Shown: positions 22,641 through 35,280 of the stretch, piece after piece
Position numbering within the stretch: position 1 is the stretch's first letter
How the letters are laid out: each line of letters starts with the position of its first letter
Assembly: GCF_030272615.1 (NCBI RefSeq)
Contig: NC_081406.1
Coordinates: forward strand, 231,312,396 to 231,376,395
From: Cryptomeria japonica
Lineage: Eukaryota > Streptophyta > Pinopsida > Cupressales > Cupressaceae
DNA: 64,000 bases
Direction: 5' to 3'
The notes under the pieces: model-generated
Told to the model about the DNA's origin: nothing
The model's input: the letters and a program-made list of their open reading frames with translations, nothing else
Database searches by the model: none
Position numbers and translations under genes: made by a program

Positions 22641-23258
22641 GGATTCACCAAAATGTGAAGGGTGAAATATTAGGGTTTCACCCAATGATGTAGTAAAACC
22701 GCTAATTTTTTCTTAGGGACCTTTAGTTAGGGAAATATAGAATTTGATAGATCTAGCCTTGATAGATATAGATTTTGATAAAAATCTAGGGGTTTTAGAT
22801 GTCTCTTCTTTCCCTTTGAATTGAATTGATTTGATTAATAATGCTGAAATTAGGGTAAATGTATTTAAATTGAAACAAATATGCATAAATAGTGAGCTAT
22901 AGTTGTCAAACGAAGCTACAAACCTAGATTTGAGCAATATGTGAGTGTTCAGATTTGTTCCCAGAAGGTCATCCTAAATTTTTAGGACTAGAAAGCCCAT
23001 CATTCTGGCCCTCTAAACTTTTTCCCATCCAAAAAGGAATTTATTTGTCTTCGTGAATAATGTCAATCCTGAAAATTGCAACTCTATACCTATTCCTGTA
23101 CACAATAGAGAAGGGAAAATGGTTGGGAATAGGGGTTCGCCTTAGGTCAAACCCTAGTTTTAGAATTAACCATGAGATACATTTGAAATGTAAATAAAAT
23201 GTTGTAATGGAAATGATTTCCTTTTGAAGGAAATCTTGAAAATGTTTGAAACACTAAA
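22641..23258 (-). repeat. Partial LTR and primer site of element G
   Basis: On the minus strand, TTTTGGTGAATCCAAC (22639-22654) follows an LTR-like end CTTCACA. It is a variant of the primer motif of A, C and F. The sequence at 22654-23258 is then LTR, and a 'GGGTTTGACCTAAGG' block at about 23140, shared with LTR B, supports this. Its far end is cut by the start of the element F LTR at 23259. Confidence 0.6.
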
Positions 23259-24553
23259 TGTAGACACCTAAAAATGTCTCATTGATCATATACTAATTAT
23301 TCGTCTAATTGATTAAATAATTCTTTAATTATTTAATTAAGCTAATTAATCTTATTCTTCTAATTTAATATTTCCTAATCATTTTACTAATTATTTCTAT
23401 TTCCTATTCTTTCATCATTTAATCATTTAACCATTTTTTAATGTTAATTAAATATTTATTATTTAATTAAGTTTGATTAATTCCCCAATTTAAATAATCT
23501 TTATTATTTAAATAAATTAATTTTCAATTTCTATCTCTAATCAATTAGTCATTCAACCCTTTTCTAAATATTAATTAAATATTTATTATTTAATTAATTG
23601 TGATTTAATTTCTTTAATTAAATAATCTTTATTATTTAATTAAATTCAATTTCTAAATAATTAAATAGGTTCTTTAAATTATTTAATTAGCTAATTAATT
23701 ATTCAATTCCAAATCCCCAAATTTTAATTTCATTCTTCTTCTAATTTTATAATTCTTCTAATTTCTTCTAATTTCTTCTAATTTCAAATACATGTGCATG
23801 ATTTCAAAAATCAAATTGAAAATCAAAGTCAAGTTCTAAATATATTCAAATACTAAATTGAATTTAAAATAAATTCAATTATTTGAATAAATCTCATGCA
23901 AAGATTAAATTGAAAATCTAAGTTAAAGTTCAAGCACATGCTAAATTAATTAATTCAATCTATTAATTAATTAAATCATTTATCTCTCCAATCTCTATTT
24001 CCATCTTTTAGTTAGCTTTTTCTAAAGAAAGCTTTCTTTGTCATCGTCTTAATTTTCCTCCGATCACCCTTTTTCTTCCCTCAGATAGCTTTTTCTCAAT
24101 CAGTTAACTCAATTAATCTATTCTGTTTCAGCTCTAAATCAGGGGTTCAACTATCAATTTTCATGTGAGCTCACCTGAGTTCCACCTCTTGATCAATCTG
24201 TTCTACCTTTCAATCAATCTTCTCCAATAATTTATAAATTGAGCATTCAATCTGCATTTTCAATCCTCCTCCTCAATCCTCGAGAATTACTCAACAATCA
24301 CGAACTTTGAATCTTTGTGTCAATTGTAGGTTGCCAGCGCAATATATGAGAGCCATCATACCACAAAGAAGAGAAGAGCAATGGAAGCTATATGCGATCA
24401 TGGAATAGGGAGTTTTGATTAATATATTTTCCATTCCTATTTCTTAATTGCATTATTTCATTGTCTGTTTGTTTGAATTCTTTGATTAGATAGGGATTCG
24501 TGATTTCCCTTTGAATTCTAATTAATATTTAAAGATGAATTTTACATGTGACA
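23259..24553 (+). repeat. LTR of element F
   Basis: Starts TGTAGACACCTAAAAATG and ends GTGACA directly before the primer-site motif, 1295 bp. The first 700 bases are extremely AT-rich with many 'TTTAATTAA' words. No second copy is in the window, so it is either a solo LTR with leader or the 5' LTR of a truncated element. Confidence 0.65.
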
Positions 24554-24572
24554 TTTTGGTGAACCCAACGTG
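24554..24572 (+). promoter_or_regulatory. Primer binding site of element F
   Basis: TTTTGGTGAACCCAACGTG follows the LTR end directly, the same motif as in A, C and G. Confidence 0.7.
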
Positions 24573-24632
24573 AACAACAACTAATTAACCTTCTTTGGTT
24601 TCTGTGTATTTTGGCAGATTGTACGAATTATC

Positions 24633-24650
24633 TTTTTTTTTTTTTTTTTT
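24633..24650 (+). repeat. Poly-T run
   Basis: Eighteen T residues followed by AGGTTGCG. The run plus AG looks like a splice acceptor but no donor context is clear. Confidence 0.8.
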
Positions 24651-24689
24651 AGGTTGCGCAGATTTTGAGAAAAGATCTCTTCGTTGTGC

Positions 24690-25400
24690 ATTCGCGGTTG
24701 CATCATCACACAATTGCATAGACAGGGCTACATAATCAACCAGACAGGGTTACAAATTCGTGCAGAACCCATCACACAATCGCCCTTACAGGATCACACA
24801 ATCACCCTTACATCATCACACAATCGCTCTGATACTGTCACACATTCGTTTTGATAATTCTATTTTTTTTCCTTTTGTGTTCTCTAATCTATGTAATTCT
24901 ACATGAAATTGAGTAAATCTAGAAACAAATTATTTATATTACATGTTTTTGTTATAACAGCTTATGGCACGTAAGGTACAATTCAGGATTTCGGGTGCCA
25001 GAAGGATAAAGGAACAAAGAAGGCAAGCCAAAAGCTATAATAGAATTCTCAAAGCAGAAAAGAAGATACAAGATTGGGAAGACCAACCAGCCATTGACAT
25101 ATACAACAACTTAGTTCTCTCATATCGGGTGAAATATGATTTGATTAACATTGAATGGATGATGAGAGATCTAGCTAGGACCTCACAATTTGTTTTGTAG
25201 GTTTCTGATCAAATTTAGCTTCAATTTTTTATTTTTTGTGTTATCTGCCTGTGTGTCACACAATCACCTTGTTATCATCACACAACCAACCTGTTAGGAT
25301 CACGCATTTTCCCTATCAAGATCACGCAATCAATCTGACAATATTACGCAATCACCTATTCAAGGTCACACAATCGAGCAGGTATCATCTCGCATTCGTT
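24690..25400 (+). repeat. Short 'CACACAATCGC' repeats flanking the element F small ORF
   Basis: 'ATCACACAATC' or variants occur many times at about 24-30-bp spacing in two blocks, 24700-24850 and 25250-25400, with the small ORF between them. The copies are imperfect. Confidence 0.6.
24964..25200 (+). CDS. Small basic ORF in element F leader, unknown
   Basis: 78 codons from the ATG at 24964 to the TAG at 25198. The product starts MARKVQFRISGARRIKEQRR. It is rich in Arg and Lys in the first half and has IEWMMRDLARTSQFVL at the end. It lies where the first ORF of element F would be, about 410 bases after the primer site. It resembles no domain I know. It may be the start of a Gag whose remainder is deleted. 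Confidence 0.35.
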   Translation: MARKVQFRISGARRIKEQRRQAKSYNRILKAEKKIQDWEDQPAIDIYNNLVLSYRVKYDLINIEWMMRDLARTSQFVL

Positions 25401-25537
25401 TTTGTTAATTTTGAGTTCTCTATTTTCTATTGATTTGATTTTACTGCTAATCATCTGTTTGTAGCCTGTGGCGAATTTATAGAAAGGATCAGATTAGTAT
25501 TAGATCAATTCCACTCATGCTCTCACATTTTATCTTT

Positions 25538-25745
25538 TGGTGCTTAAAATCAACATTGGTTAAAATTGACATGCATGCATAAACACTTTAGTTTGGGCTT
25601 AAAATTAACATTGGTTAAAATTGACATGCATGTATAAACACTTCAGTTTGGGGCTTAAAATTAATACTGGTTAAAATTGACATGCATGCCTTCACATTTC
25701 AGTTTGGTGTTTAAAATTGACATGCACATGCCTATTCAACACCTC
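25538..25745 (+). repeat. About 57-bp tandem repeat, 3-4 copies
   Basis: 'GCTTAAAAT.AACATTGG' followed by TTAAAATTGACATGCATG recurs near 25540, 25596 and 25654, with a partial copy near 25708. Confidence 0.7.
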
Positions 25746-26729
25746 GATTTGGGCTTTAAAATGAACGTGAATCAGGCTGCATATAGATTAAATCACATTT
25801 GCTTTTCTTAAGGGAAATAAATTTTATCATGTTTGGGGTGGACCTACTATTGCATTAACTAAATTTCCACTCGCCTTCGGGGTCTTGGGAGATATGAAGG
25901 AGGTGACAATGACACTCAATTTAATTTTATTTCACGTAGTGAGGGGTATCTTTGACTGGGGATTTCATCACCCCACAGAGGTACTTCGAATTGGGATCCG
26001 TTGGGGATATCATCTCTCCCAGCATACTCTCGAGTGGGTTTTTTGAGCCGCTATATAAACATACTGGTCAGGCGGCTAGAGTGTTGAGTGAATTCAACGT
26101 ATGTGGGGGCCTTCCCTGCACCGATAAGCTCAACTAAAGTCTTAAGTGGCTTGCTCTAAGAATCCATTGTTGGATCGTGATCCCTCAAAATTTTACAATA
26201 AGAACCAACTTAGTAGCCCAAAATCTTACATTCAGTGATTCTAGGAGTGCAGATCATACCCCATAGATTCTCTTCATGTACCTTGTATTATGATACATAA
26301 ATCCCTTGGTTATAAGATCTTTGGATCTTTGGGGTAAGAGAGACTAGCATGCCCGAGAAGTGTGTGCCATGGAGTGGAGCCAGTGCTACCAGACTCTCTA
26401 TCTGTTTGTTTTGTTTTGGTATTTTGTAAGGTCCTCATTTGAATGGCTTCCAATTTCTAGCCTAAGCTTATCTTCTGTGTCTTTATATGTAGCGTTGTAT
26501 CAGACCAGTATTGAGTCAGTCATTTGGGCTATTTCAGGCCCTATCCTGCGTATCTCTGAATTCTCTGAGATTGTTTGAAAAACCAGTTCAGTTAGCTATA
26601 TTTACCTCCAAACAATTATTCTCACACTTGAAAAAACCACGAAACTTGTCCTATACACAGAATTACTAAAAACCAAGTCCATTTTTGGAACTCAAAACTA
26701 AAAGATTTATACACTTGTGACCATAGGAA
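25746..26729 (+). other. Region without a recognised gene
   Basis: Probably more of element F. A 61-codon open frame at 25952-26137 has no recognisable motif. No LTR, primer site or pol motif is visible. Confidence 0.3.
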
Positions 26730-26945
26730 GTCCTTGCATAGTCCTCATTTACGTCCTTATTATCATCATAAGTCCTTGCATAGTCTTGATTTACATCCTT
26801 TCTATCCTCTTAATTCCTTGCATAGTCCTCATTTACATCTTAAGTCCTTGCATAGTCCTCATTTACATCCTAAATCCTTTCTAAAGTCCTCATTATCATA
26901 TAAGTCCTTGTCTAGACCTCATATACATTTGTCTTAGTCCTTCGT
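26730..26945 (+). repeat. About 30-bp tandem repeat
   Basis: AGTCCTTGCATAGTC followed by TTCATTTACATC-type sequence recurs about seven times with drift. Confidence 0.75.
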
Positions 26946-27370
26946 CATTTGCATAATCATCCTACAAATTCATAACATGCGTCTTAATGGGTCTCGCAGG
27001 TGATGGTTTGCTCCCATTCGAGCAACCTAATCTAGTGCCAAACGGTGGTCAGTGAGAAATTATTGAAGGTCTAGCTAACTTAGCTTGGGACTCAAGGAGA
27101 AATGCACCACGGTATATAGGAGTCGAATACGAGATAAATATCAAATATAAAATTGCTCGTAGGATCGATAGATAAATTCTTGTAGAACGTCTAAGAGAAG
27201 ATATGGAAAAACTTGCACTCGAGAAATCCCAAAATACTTAACAAGTCTCGCGTCAAAATCCCCAATAGAGAGTCTAGTATAGTTTTGCATACCTCATACC
27301 TACGTCTAGAGTCTAGCATTAGTGGTCATCTTGCATAAAGTTATAAACCACCATCATATAGAAGTCTTAA

Positions 27371-27680
27371 ATGCCCATCACAAGGTCACTAAAGGTAAAA
27401 GGTATGATGGACCCAAATAACGACTTGTCAGTAAATCCAACTTGGAATATGGACATATCTACTAATCAACAATCAGGTACTCAGTCAATGTCTACACTAC
27501 ATGAACAACACCAACATTTAACACGGGAAGAAATTGAGTCATCTCAACAAGATCTACATGTCCTTATGATCTTAGATGCACTTATACATAGTGATAGGGA
27601 CAAGTATCTCTCGTTGTTATTACAAAATGGGGCAAAATTACCTGAGGATTTTGATGTCACAGGATCTAAGTTCCTACCCA
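27371..27680 (+). pseudogene. D1 gag N-terminal fragment
   Basis: The open frame encodes MPITRSLKVKG and later LIHSDRDKYLSLLLQNGAKL followed by PEDFDV. D2 has the same arrangement at 41537: MPVVTRSQKNK and later LIESDKNKYLFMLSSKG followed by 'IPTDFDI'. The match breaks off at about 27670, where D1 is deleted. Leader sequence with scattered stops lies upstream (26950-27370). Confidence 0.6.
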
Positions 27681-28000
27681 TTTTATGTTTATGAGGCCCC
27701 AAAATGGGCCCTTTTAGAGAGGACCAAGGTGTTGGGTGATCTTGTCCTAGACATTAGAGGCCTAGGATCTTGGGGGGAGAAATTTATAACATGAAAACTT
27801 GACTGAAATTGCATAGTGTGAGTAGAATCAGGGCTACAATTAGGCCTTAGGGGATGAATGCCAAGGTCAGGGCCCAAGTGAGGACAAAATTGTAAGGGAG
27901 TACAATTTAGGATGCTACATAGATATTTCATTGTGATGGGTTCCTTTTCCAATCTCTACTTTGCCTTGGTTTTCTTCTTTGTAGTTCCTTGTACTTCTAC
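27681..28000 (+). other. Unexplained stretch at the D1 internal deletion
   Basis: About 320 bases not found in D2, between gag and the RT thumb. They contain GGCCCCAAAATGGGCCC, an imperfect palindrome at about 27694. They may be filler or a fragment of another element. Confidence 0.4.
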
Positions 28001-29165
28001 CTCAGATTAAACCCTAAGAAGTGTGTCTTTGGGGTCACATCCGACAAACTTTTGGGCTACATTGTATCAGAAAAGGGCATTGAAGTGGATCCAACAAAGG
28101 TTTAGGCTATCATGTAGATGCTACCTCCTAAAAACATTAGCCAACTACGATCTCTGTAGGGCAAGCTAAAATCCATCAGATGATTTATTGCTCAGTTAGA
28201 AGATAAATATCTCCCATTCAATCATCTGCTTCATAAAAATATACCTTTTAGATGGGAAGACAAATATGTAGAATCATTCCACCAACTCAAACAATATCTG
28301 ATGAATCCACTAATTTTGGTACCATCGATAGCAGGCAAGCCACTCATCCTTTATATATCAACAACACAAGTATCATTGGGGACACTTCTAGCACAAGAAG
28401 ATCCAATAGGCAAAGAAAGGACTATCTATTACATCAGCAAGACTTTGAATGAATATGAACTCAATTATACATTCATCGAAAAGGCTTGCTTAGAAGTGGT
28501 GTTTGCTTCTCAAAAGTTTCGCCACTATATGTTAGCCCACACAATCAAACTGGTAGAAAAGATCGATCCTCTCAAGTATCTACTCAACAAGGCCGCTCTC
28601 ACATGAAGATTAGCTAAATGGGTCATGATCCTAAGTGAGTTTGACATTTAGTACATAGAACGACAAGCTATAAACGGACAAACAATTTCAGATCAACTGG
28701 CAGAAACACCACTACCATACCAACACCCACCACATGTGGAATTTCTAGATATGGTTGTACTCACTATCACTCCATGCAATGGACCTTATACTTTGATGGA
28801 TCCTATACACAACATGGATCAAATGCCGACATCCTGTTTGTCACTCCAGAGAGCCACACAATTATGAGATCTTACAGACTAATGTTTTCATGCACCAACA
28901 ACATTATCGAATACGAAGCCCTGGTAACAGGAATCAAAGTAGCTATAGAATGGAGAATCACATAATTAAGAGTCTATGGGGATTATCAGTTAGTTATCAA
29001 TCAGATCAATGATGACTATCAGATGAAAGACGATAAGCTAATGCCTTACACGAGAATGGTGGATGACTTCAAAAAGTACTTTGTGCACATCACCTTTGAG
29101 CAGATTCCAAGATTGGAAAACAAAGCTGCCGATGCAATGGCCACTACTGCCTCACTTCTATAAAT
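28001..29165 (+). pseudogene. D1 RT thumb/connection and RNase H
   Basis: Begins at RLNPKKCVFG, the usual end of the RT palm region. Then come LLGYIVSEKGIEVDPTKV, LPFNHLLHKNIPFRW, 'LGTLLAQED', 'IYYISKTLNEYELNYTFIEK' and 'VVFASQKFRHYMLAHT'. RNase H starts at WTLYFDGSYTQHGSNAD (28777) with catalytic D, then 'NNIIEYEALV' (E), 'VYGDYQLVI' (D) and 'LENKAADAMA' (D). Several stops interrupt it. The TGA codons at about 28180 ('SIR*FIA') and 28604 ('ALT*RLA') also occur in D2. The upstream RT with the YVDD box is deleted. Confidence 0.8.
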
Positions 29166-29349
29166 TCTAGATAAATAGAATTGTTACAAATTCCTGGTGG
29201 AGAAATTATTTTCCCCAACCTATGACAATTTTGCATCCCAAGTCATTTATGCCCTGATGGGTTTAGATTCCCCTCTATACAGGAAGATATATGACTGTCT
29301 CAAAAATAATACCCTCTCACCTGACCTATCTTGCAACTAAAAATGAAGC

Positions 29350-30531
29350 TTCATCCAAAAAGCTGCCCGCCATACCTTAACCGCTGACACACTTTACCAC
29401 CGAGGTCTAGATGGTACTCTTCTTCGATGCGTTGATCATAACGAATCTAACTCCGCCGTACATGAGCTTCAAGAAGGTATTTGTGGTACACATTCAAGTG
29501 GTCCAACTCTCGCGAAGAAACTTTTGAGAATGGGATATTACTGGCCAACAATGGAAAGAGAGTCCTATTAATTTGCTAAGAAATATCCTAAATGCCAAAT
29601 TCATGGTAACCTCATACATGCACCAGCACAAAAGATGCAACCATTCACCACTTCTTGGCCTTTCTGTCAACATGGACTTGATCTAGTGGGAAAGATTCAT
29701 CCTTCCTCGTCAAATAGACATAAGTTCATTATCACTGCCACATACTACTTCACCAAGTGGATCGAATTAGTCCCAATGACCACTGTGACTGGAAAGCAGA
29801 TCTCATCATTCATCCTCAACTATCTCATTTGCAAATATGGCATTCCTATTTCCATCATCACAGATAATTGATGACCTTTCAAGAATCAAGATGTGCAAGA
29901 GCTATGCGAAAGATTCAAAATCCAACATCGCTTTTCCAGACCATACTACCCACAAGGGAATGGCCAAGCAGAAGCATCAAACAAAACAATCCTGAAAATC
30001 CTCAAGAAAACAATGAATGATGTTGGCAAGGATTGGCATGTACAACTCAATGCGGTACTTTGGGCCTATAGAATGAGTATCCTCTCACCTACAGAGGCTA
30101 CACCATATTCATTGGTGTATGGTTCATAAGCAATTCTGCCTCTTGAGTTAGAAATCCCATCTCTCCGAGTATCTTTGAAGGGCCTCATACCATATTTGGA
30201 ATATCGAGTGAACAGGTTGCAGTAACTAGAACATCTTGATGAAAAATGACAACGTGCCTATGACCATCTCAAGGCATATCAACAATGAAAGTGCAGAAGC
30301 TATAATCATAAAGTCATCCCAAGGGCTTTCAAAATTGGTGATCTAGTCCTAAACAAAATTCCCAGATATCATTAAGATCAAGAGAAGAAGGGGAAATTTG
30401 AACCTAATTGGTTGGGACCCTTTGTCATCATATCAACCTATAGATCATGAGCATATCAGTTGTCAAATATAGAAGGGGACATGCTCGGTGAACCAAACAA
30501 CAACATCAATCTGAAGAAGTTGTACACTTGA
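29350..30531 (+). pseudogene. D1 integrase
   Basis: An HHCC-like zinc region (GICGTHSSGPTLAKKLLRMG, then 'YPKCQIHG', one Cys replaced by Tyr) is followed by the catalytic core. That core has HGLDLVGKI (first Asp), IPISIITDN (second Asp) and PQGNGQAEASNKTI (Glu), in the D,D-35-E order of retroviral integrases. The C-terminal part has 'NKIPRYH' and 'WLGPFVIIS'. The end 'INLKKLYT' and stop at 30531 are typical of plant Ty3/gypsy polyproteins. Stops within the core and at 29870 make it inactive. D2 has no copy. Confidence 0.85.
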
Positions 30532-32640
30532 GTCATCCAATGCATGGATCAAGCAAAAAAGCAAAAAATAAAAAAAGTATAAAAAATCGTCACTATGGTG
30601 AAAACCTGACAAACAGGTAGCTTGTGACAAAAAAAAATAAAATCAGAAAATACAAAAAAAATGAAAAACAAATAAAAAAAGAGCAATAAAAACAAGTGGT
30701 GAAAACTTGGCAACAAGCGCCGCTTGTGAGAGAACAACTCCTCTATCTATCGGTACTTGCATCATATCTTTAATCCATTTAATCCAAAGCCCATAGACAT
30801 CACAAAACACTTATACACGCATCATTATCCCAGACATACTTATTGTAGTCACTATCTTGATTATCTAAACAGTTATCCATATCATATCCTAACATGGCTT
30901 GGTGATCAATGTATATTCCACATCGACAAGTGTCCATAGCTGAGGGAAACATTCATCTCTTTTTAATATTCAGACACCAAACAAGGATCACAACATACTA
31001 AGGAAACCCATGTCAAAACTATTCATCGAAATGGAAAACAAGATCATTATCCCACTACAACTTCAACACACACGATGGATGATTTATTCTGAATTATGAT
31101 TTGTTTACATTCGGCATGAGGTTTTGACTACTTGTATCTTGATTTTTGAATCATTAGATCTCTTGAGCTACTCAAGGATGCATTGAGCTAGAGAAGCAAC
31201 AAAGGAATCTGATATTTTCTTTGGTTTTCTGTCTATGAGGCGATCATTCAGATGGTTCAAATTTGTCTCGAGACATGATTGGAAACATATCATTGAAGAC
31301 ATTTTCCATTTTGCACATACAAATGGTTAACTCTTGTCTGTTTTACACAAGCAACACTCAGGACGTCTTGGTTCAATTATACCTCGACGCTTGTGTCATC
31401 TTGCAATATCAAAAATCATTTATGTTATACTCAGGTCATCATGGTTTAATTATACCATGATTTTTGTATTAACTTTCAACATATCAAAAGTTCAATGATG
31501 ACAAAAGAAGCACAAATAAGTGACTAACAAGAATGGCAACGACATAATTAAAGTTATCATTTAGTTGCATTTATATCAAATTAGTTGCATACAACTGCAG
31601 TAGGTAGCATATCATCTTAAACTTGCACTAAGTTGCATATCATTTTAATCTTGCATTAGCATCATTTCATTATCATTATCATTTATATCTCATCTTTTCA
31701 AGATACATCTCATTTCATTATCATTATCATTTACATCTCATTTTCAAGATACATATCACATCATAACATTTAGATAACATCACATCTCATATAAAAGTAA
31801 ACACCATACATATAAATAACATAGCAATGCATCATCACATTATCAACCATTCCATCATGAACTATGCATTCACATCATCATGTAATAATCAGCATTAAGA
31901 GATCAAGAACATCGATATTATCTAAGCATCTAAATCATCCTCATAGTATCATCATACCAAATCATGCGCATCATAAATCAATCATCATCAATAAACACAT
32001 CACATGTGAATCAATCAAAATCAAAGCCATATATCATGCATATCTCGCAAAACTGTCAAAATTTACAATGGATATCATGTCTATCAATACAAAAAAGGTG
32101 ATCAATACAACAAGATAGGTCTCTCAGATGTGACTATCACCTGAGGTAGAAGGACTCACAACAGATGTCCCAGCTCCCAGATCTCCACAAGATGGATCAC
32201 GTCATGGCAGCCCTGTAACACCTCTGCTCTTCGTCCTCCAATGACTACCTCCGGATCAAGTGGATGCCACTATAGCATAGCTAGGAGCTCTATGTTCTTG
32301 ATGGACCATATCCTCATACAAATGCCTATAATACTCAGCCTCCTTGGTCGAGTACTGTATCTCCGTCAATGAGTCCCATAATGGAGTGCCTGCGGTGGCT
32401 CTATCTAACCTGTTAGTAAGGGCCTCTGATTGACCCTGACACTCTACTGTTGTATCCCTCTCTACCTACAGCCTCATAATCTATCACTACTGCGCTAGCA
32501 CCTGTGCCTGCATTTGCTAACCTAGACCTGTAGTGCCCTAATCATAATAGGTACCCGTGTCATGGTCCTAGCTGCACCTTTCCCCATCTAAGGCACTAGT
32601 GGAGGCAGAAGGTCAAATCTCCTCCTCTGGGCAGGTCACC
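30532..32640 (+). other. D1 non-coding region between integrase and antisense ORF
   Basis: A-rich at 30540-30720 with two 'GGTGAAAAC(C/T)TGGCAA'-like pieces. A roughly 75-bp diverged direct duplication ('TTGGTTCAATTATACC' and 'ATGGTTTAATTATACC') lies at about 31365-31470. 31640-32060 is rich in 'ATCATT' and 'CATCAT' words. D2 has the same sequence from 48650 on, starting at the point equivalent to 30880. No sense ORF. Confidence 0.6.
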
Positions 32641-32642
32641 TA

Positions 32643-33955
32643 CCACCCTTTATCCCTCCCACAACAGCTAACACCCCACTTATCCCCACACCCCTACCCG
32701 CACCAAGCATGAGACTACCTCTACCGCCACCACCTCTGCCACCACCTCCTCCACCCCCTCCACCTCCATCTCCTACCTCCTCTCCCTCATCTTTTTCTGT
32801 CTACCTAGGACCCCCTCGCCTCTTTGGTCGCTCCTCCTCATCATTATCAAAAGCTAGCAACAACTCTACCGGGTCAGATATACGAGCCACTACATGTGCT
32901 ATGAAGAAGATGATAAATCCTCTGTCATCCCAACATCCACTACTTGGCCCCATAATCCTAGACCTGTCCTACCAGGGTCATGTACTCATGCATGACTGCT
33001 ACACTATATAGGGTGGACCCCACTCTGGTAGATCCTGTCGCCAACAAGCATACAAACAGGCTCATTGTGGTATCCCCTGCTATCTACTGTATTGCTGATG
33101 AATGCAAATGTGCAGGAATCTATCGATAATAAAGGGTGTTCATCCAATCAAGTACCTAGACATATATACATAGGGCATCTCTAGTGCATCCTCGGCCCAC
33201 ACCTTACAATCCATATATGGTCTCCAAATGACCGTATCGTTATCATCTAGAGCCCTACACCGGTGCTCTAGTTTGCCCAACTTACACTAGAAAACTACTC
33301 CTGTATAACCATATGCATATGCATGACCAATTGGCCTATCTCTGTCTGCAAGTGGTCTTGACACTGGTATATGCTCCCAGGCCCACACCTATAATAAAGT
33401 CCCCCCAACTGATAGAATAGTGTATCCCAAATATAATACCTAGTGGAGCTCTTTGTATAGGTGGGCCAACATACAAGACCCCTATGCAAACCTGTGTTCC
33501 TGCTCCACCATCTTCTCTAGAACACATCCCCATCAAATGACTAGTCCCTTCGACCTACGGTTAGGACAAAGGAAACCACCAATGCAACTTGCTAGTACTA
33601 ACAATAGCAGAGCGTAACCCAAATCCAAAAACTCCTGCCACAAGATCTCATAGCCACTAATGTGATCATACTTGGAAACATGCAGAGAGACTCTGTGCCA
33701 CCCTCCTCGGTCTGCTCATAGGGTAGCAATTACCCAACCATAGGAATCCACATAATCCGATAACAGTCCTTTGGTGTAACTATCATCTCAATGGTCACCA
33801 CATGAAAGGTCTTCATGTCACTATGCCACCTCTCTACCAATGCTGTCAATAACCCTCGGTTAATGGTATGTTAGGGCATGTCTAGTAAGGATGATAAACC
33901 ACATCTCTCAATCACATCTTGATCAGCTTGTGATAGGCGCGAGATAAGTGTCCAT
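32643..33955 (-). pseudogene. D1 antisense ORF with plant mobile domain (decayed)
   Basis: Read on the minus strand from the ATG at 33955 (MDTYLAPIT) the frame is badly broken, but it aligns piecewise with the better D2 copy. It has 'GGFLCPNRRSKGL', 'HLYKELH', 'VWAWEHIPVSRPL' and 'DRDRPIGHAYAYGYTG'. A Glu/Asp/Gly-rich tail (FDNDEEERPKRRGGPR, then a glycine run) follows. These are features of the plant mobile domain (PMD) seen in MAIN/MAIL-type proteins and in some plant retroelements. It lies between integrase and the 3' LTR in opposite orientation to pol. The Pro-rich plus-strand frame at 32709-33011 is only the complement of the glycine tail. Confidence 0.6.
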
Positions 33956-34079
33956 GGCTTCGGGAATCGCTCCCAAGACTATAACACACCAATATTTGCC
34001 TACAAATCGCAAACATATAACCATCAGTTCTAGATTCAATCAAATCTATAAAAAATAAATCAACTTAAAAAGTAAATCA

Positions 34080-34830
34080 TATCAGTGCATCATATCAAGA
34101 CTCAAAATCAATCAGTAAACCATATCAGTGCATCATATCAAGCCTCATCAATCAATCAATGAACCATATCAGGGCATTAAGAACCATATCGAACCAATGC
34201 ATCATATTGACGAAATCAATCAGAGTACCATATCAAAGCAATCCATATAGGCATTATATTAGTGTAACGCAATCAGGACTCATAACGACATCAGGACCCA
34301 TATCAATCAAGACTCATAACGAAATTAGGACCCATATCCATCAAGACTCGTAACGAAATCAGGACCCATATCAATCAAGACTCATAATGAAATTAGGACC
34401 CATATCAACTCAAGAATCATAACAAAATCAAGACCCATATCGACTCAAGACTCATAATGAAATTAGGACCCATATTGACTCAAGACTCATAACAAAATCA
34501 AGACCCATATCAACTCAAGACTTATAACTAAATCAAGACCCATATCAAATCAAGAGTCATAATGAAATCTAGACCCATATCAAATCAAGTCTCATAACGA
34601 AAATCAGATCCATATCGACAACTTGACTCATATAAAAAATCAGATCGATATCAACAACTTTACCCATATCAAAAATCAGATCCATATCGACAACTTGACT
34701 CATATAAAAAAGTGACTCATTTCAAAACAAGACCCATATCAACCACAAACTCATATCGCAATCAAGCAACAAATCACAATCAAACATCACAACAAAACAA
34801 GACTCACATCAGATCACGATCTATATCAGA
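34080..34830 (+). repeat. About 34-bp tandem repeats in D1
   Basis: GACTCATAACGAAATTAGGA followed by CCCATATCAATCAA repeats at about 33-34 bp from 34280 to 34560. More degraded 'CATATCGACAACTTGAC' units continue to about 34830. D2 has an equivalent array. Confidence 0.85.
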
Positions 34831-34924
34831 CAATCGACGAACCCATTTTGATATCTAGCTCTGCTATCTAATCCATTTGACTCATGATGCATTTTTCAAA
34901 CATATTTTTTTCAAACTTTTTTGT

Positions 34925-35280
34925 CCTGCGCGCTAAAACAGGGCTCCAATGCACTAAACTGCCCCTTACGTGCTAATCTTTTGCACAAATGCGCTAGCAA
35001 ACACTCCCTACATGTTATTCTTCTATCATGCACTAACACACCCCCCATTGTGCTATACTATTTACCCGATGCACTAATCTAACACTATGCACTAACTTAC
35101 CTATTGGTTGTGCTAAACAATGTTCCCTACGTGCTAAAAAGACCCTACACACTAACCTACCTCCCAACCGCACTAATATTTGGCACCCAGATGCTAAACC
35201 TACCTAGGGTTTTTGGACGCGCTAAAAAACTATTTTGTATGTGCTGAAAGACCTACCCTACGCACTAAAAAAATAAAATC
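34925..35280 (+). repeat. Array of degenerate GCGCTAA/GCACTAA motifs (D1 3' end)
   Basis: Around 18 copies of '(C/T)G(C/T)(G/A)CTAA' at roughly 15-30-bp spacing, for example GCGCTAA at 34930, GCACTAA at 34952, GTGCTAA near 34971 and GCGCTAA at 35219. Linkers are unrelated to each other. The reverse complement of the same word is arrayed in the D2 leader. Confidence 0.7.

Noticed and set aside
32709-33011. Proline-rich ORF on the plus strand in D1
   Set aside because: It is the complement of the glycine-rich tail of the antisense plant-mobile-domain ORF.
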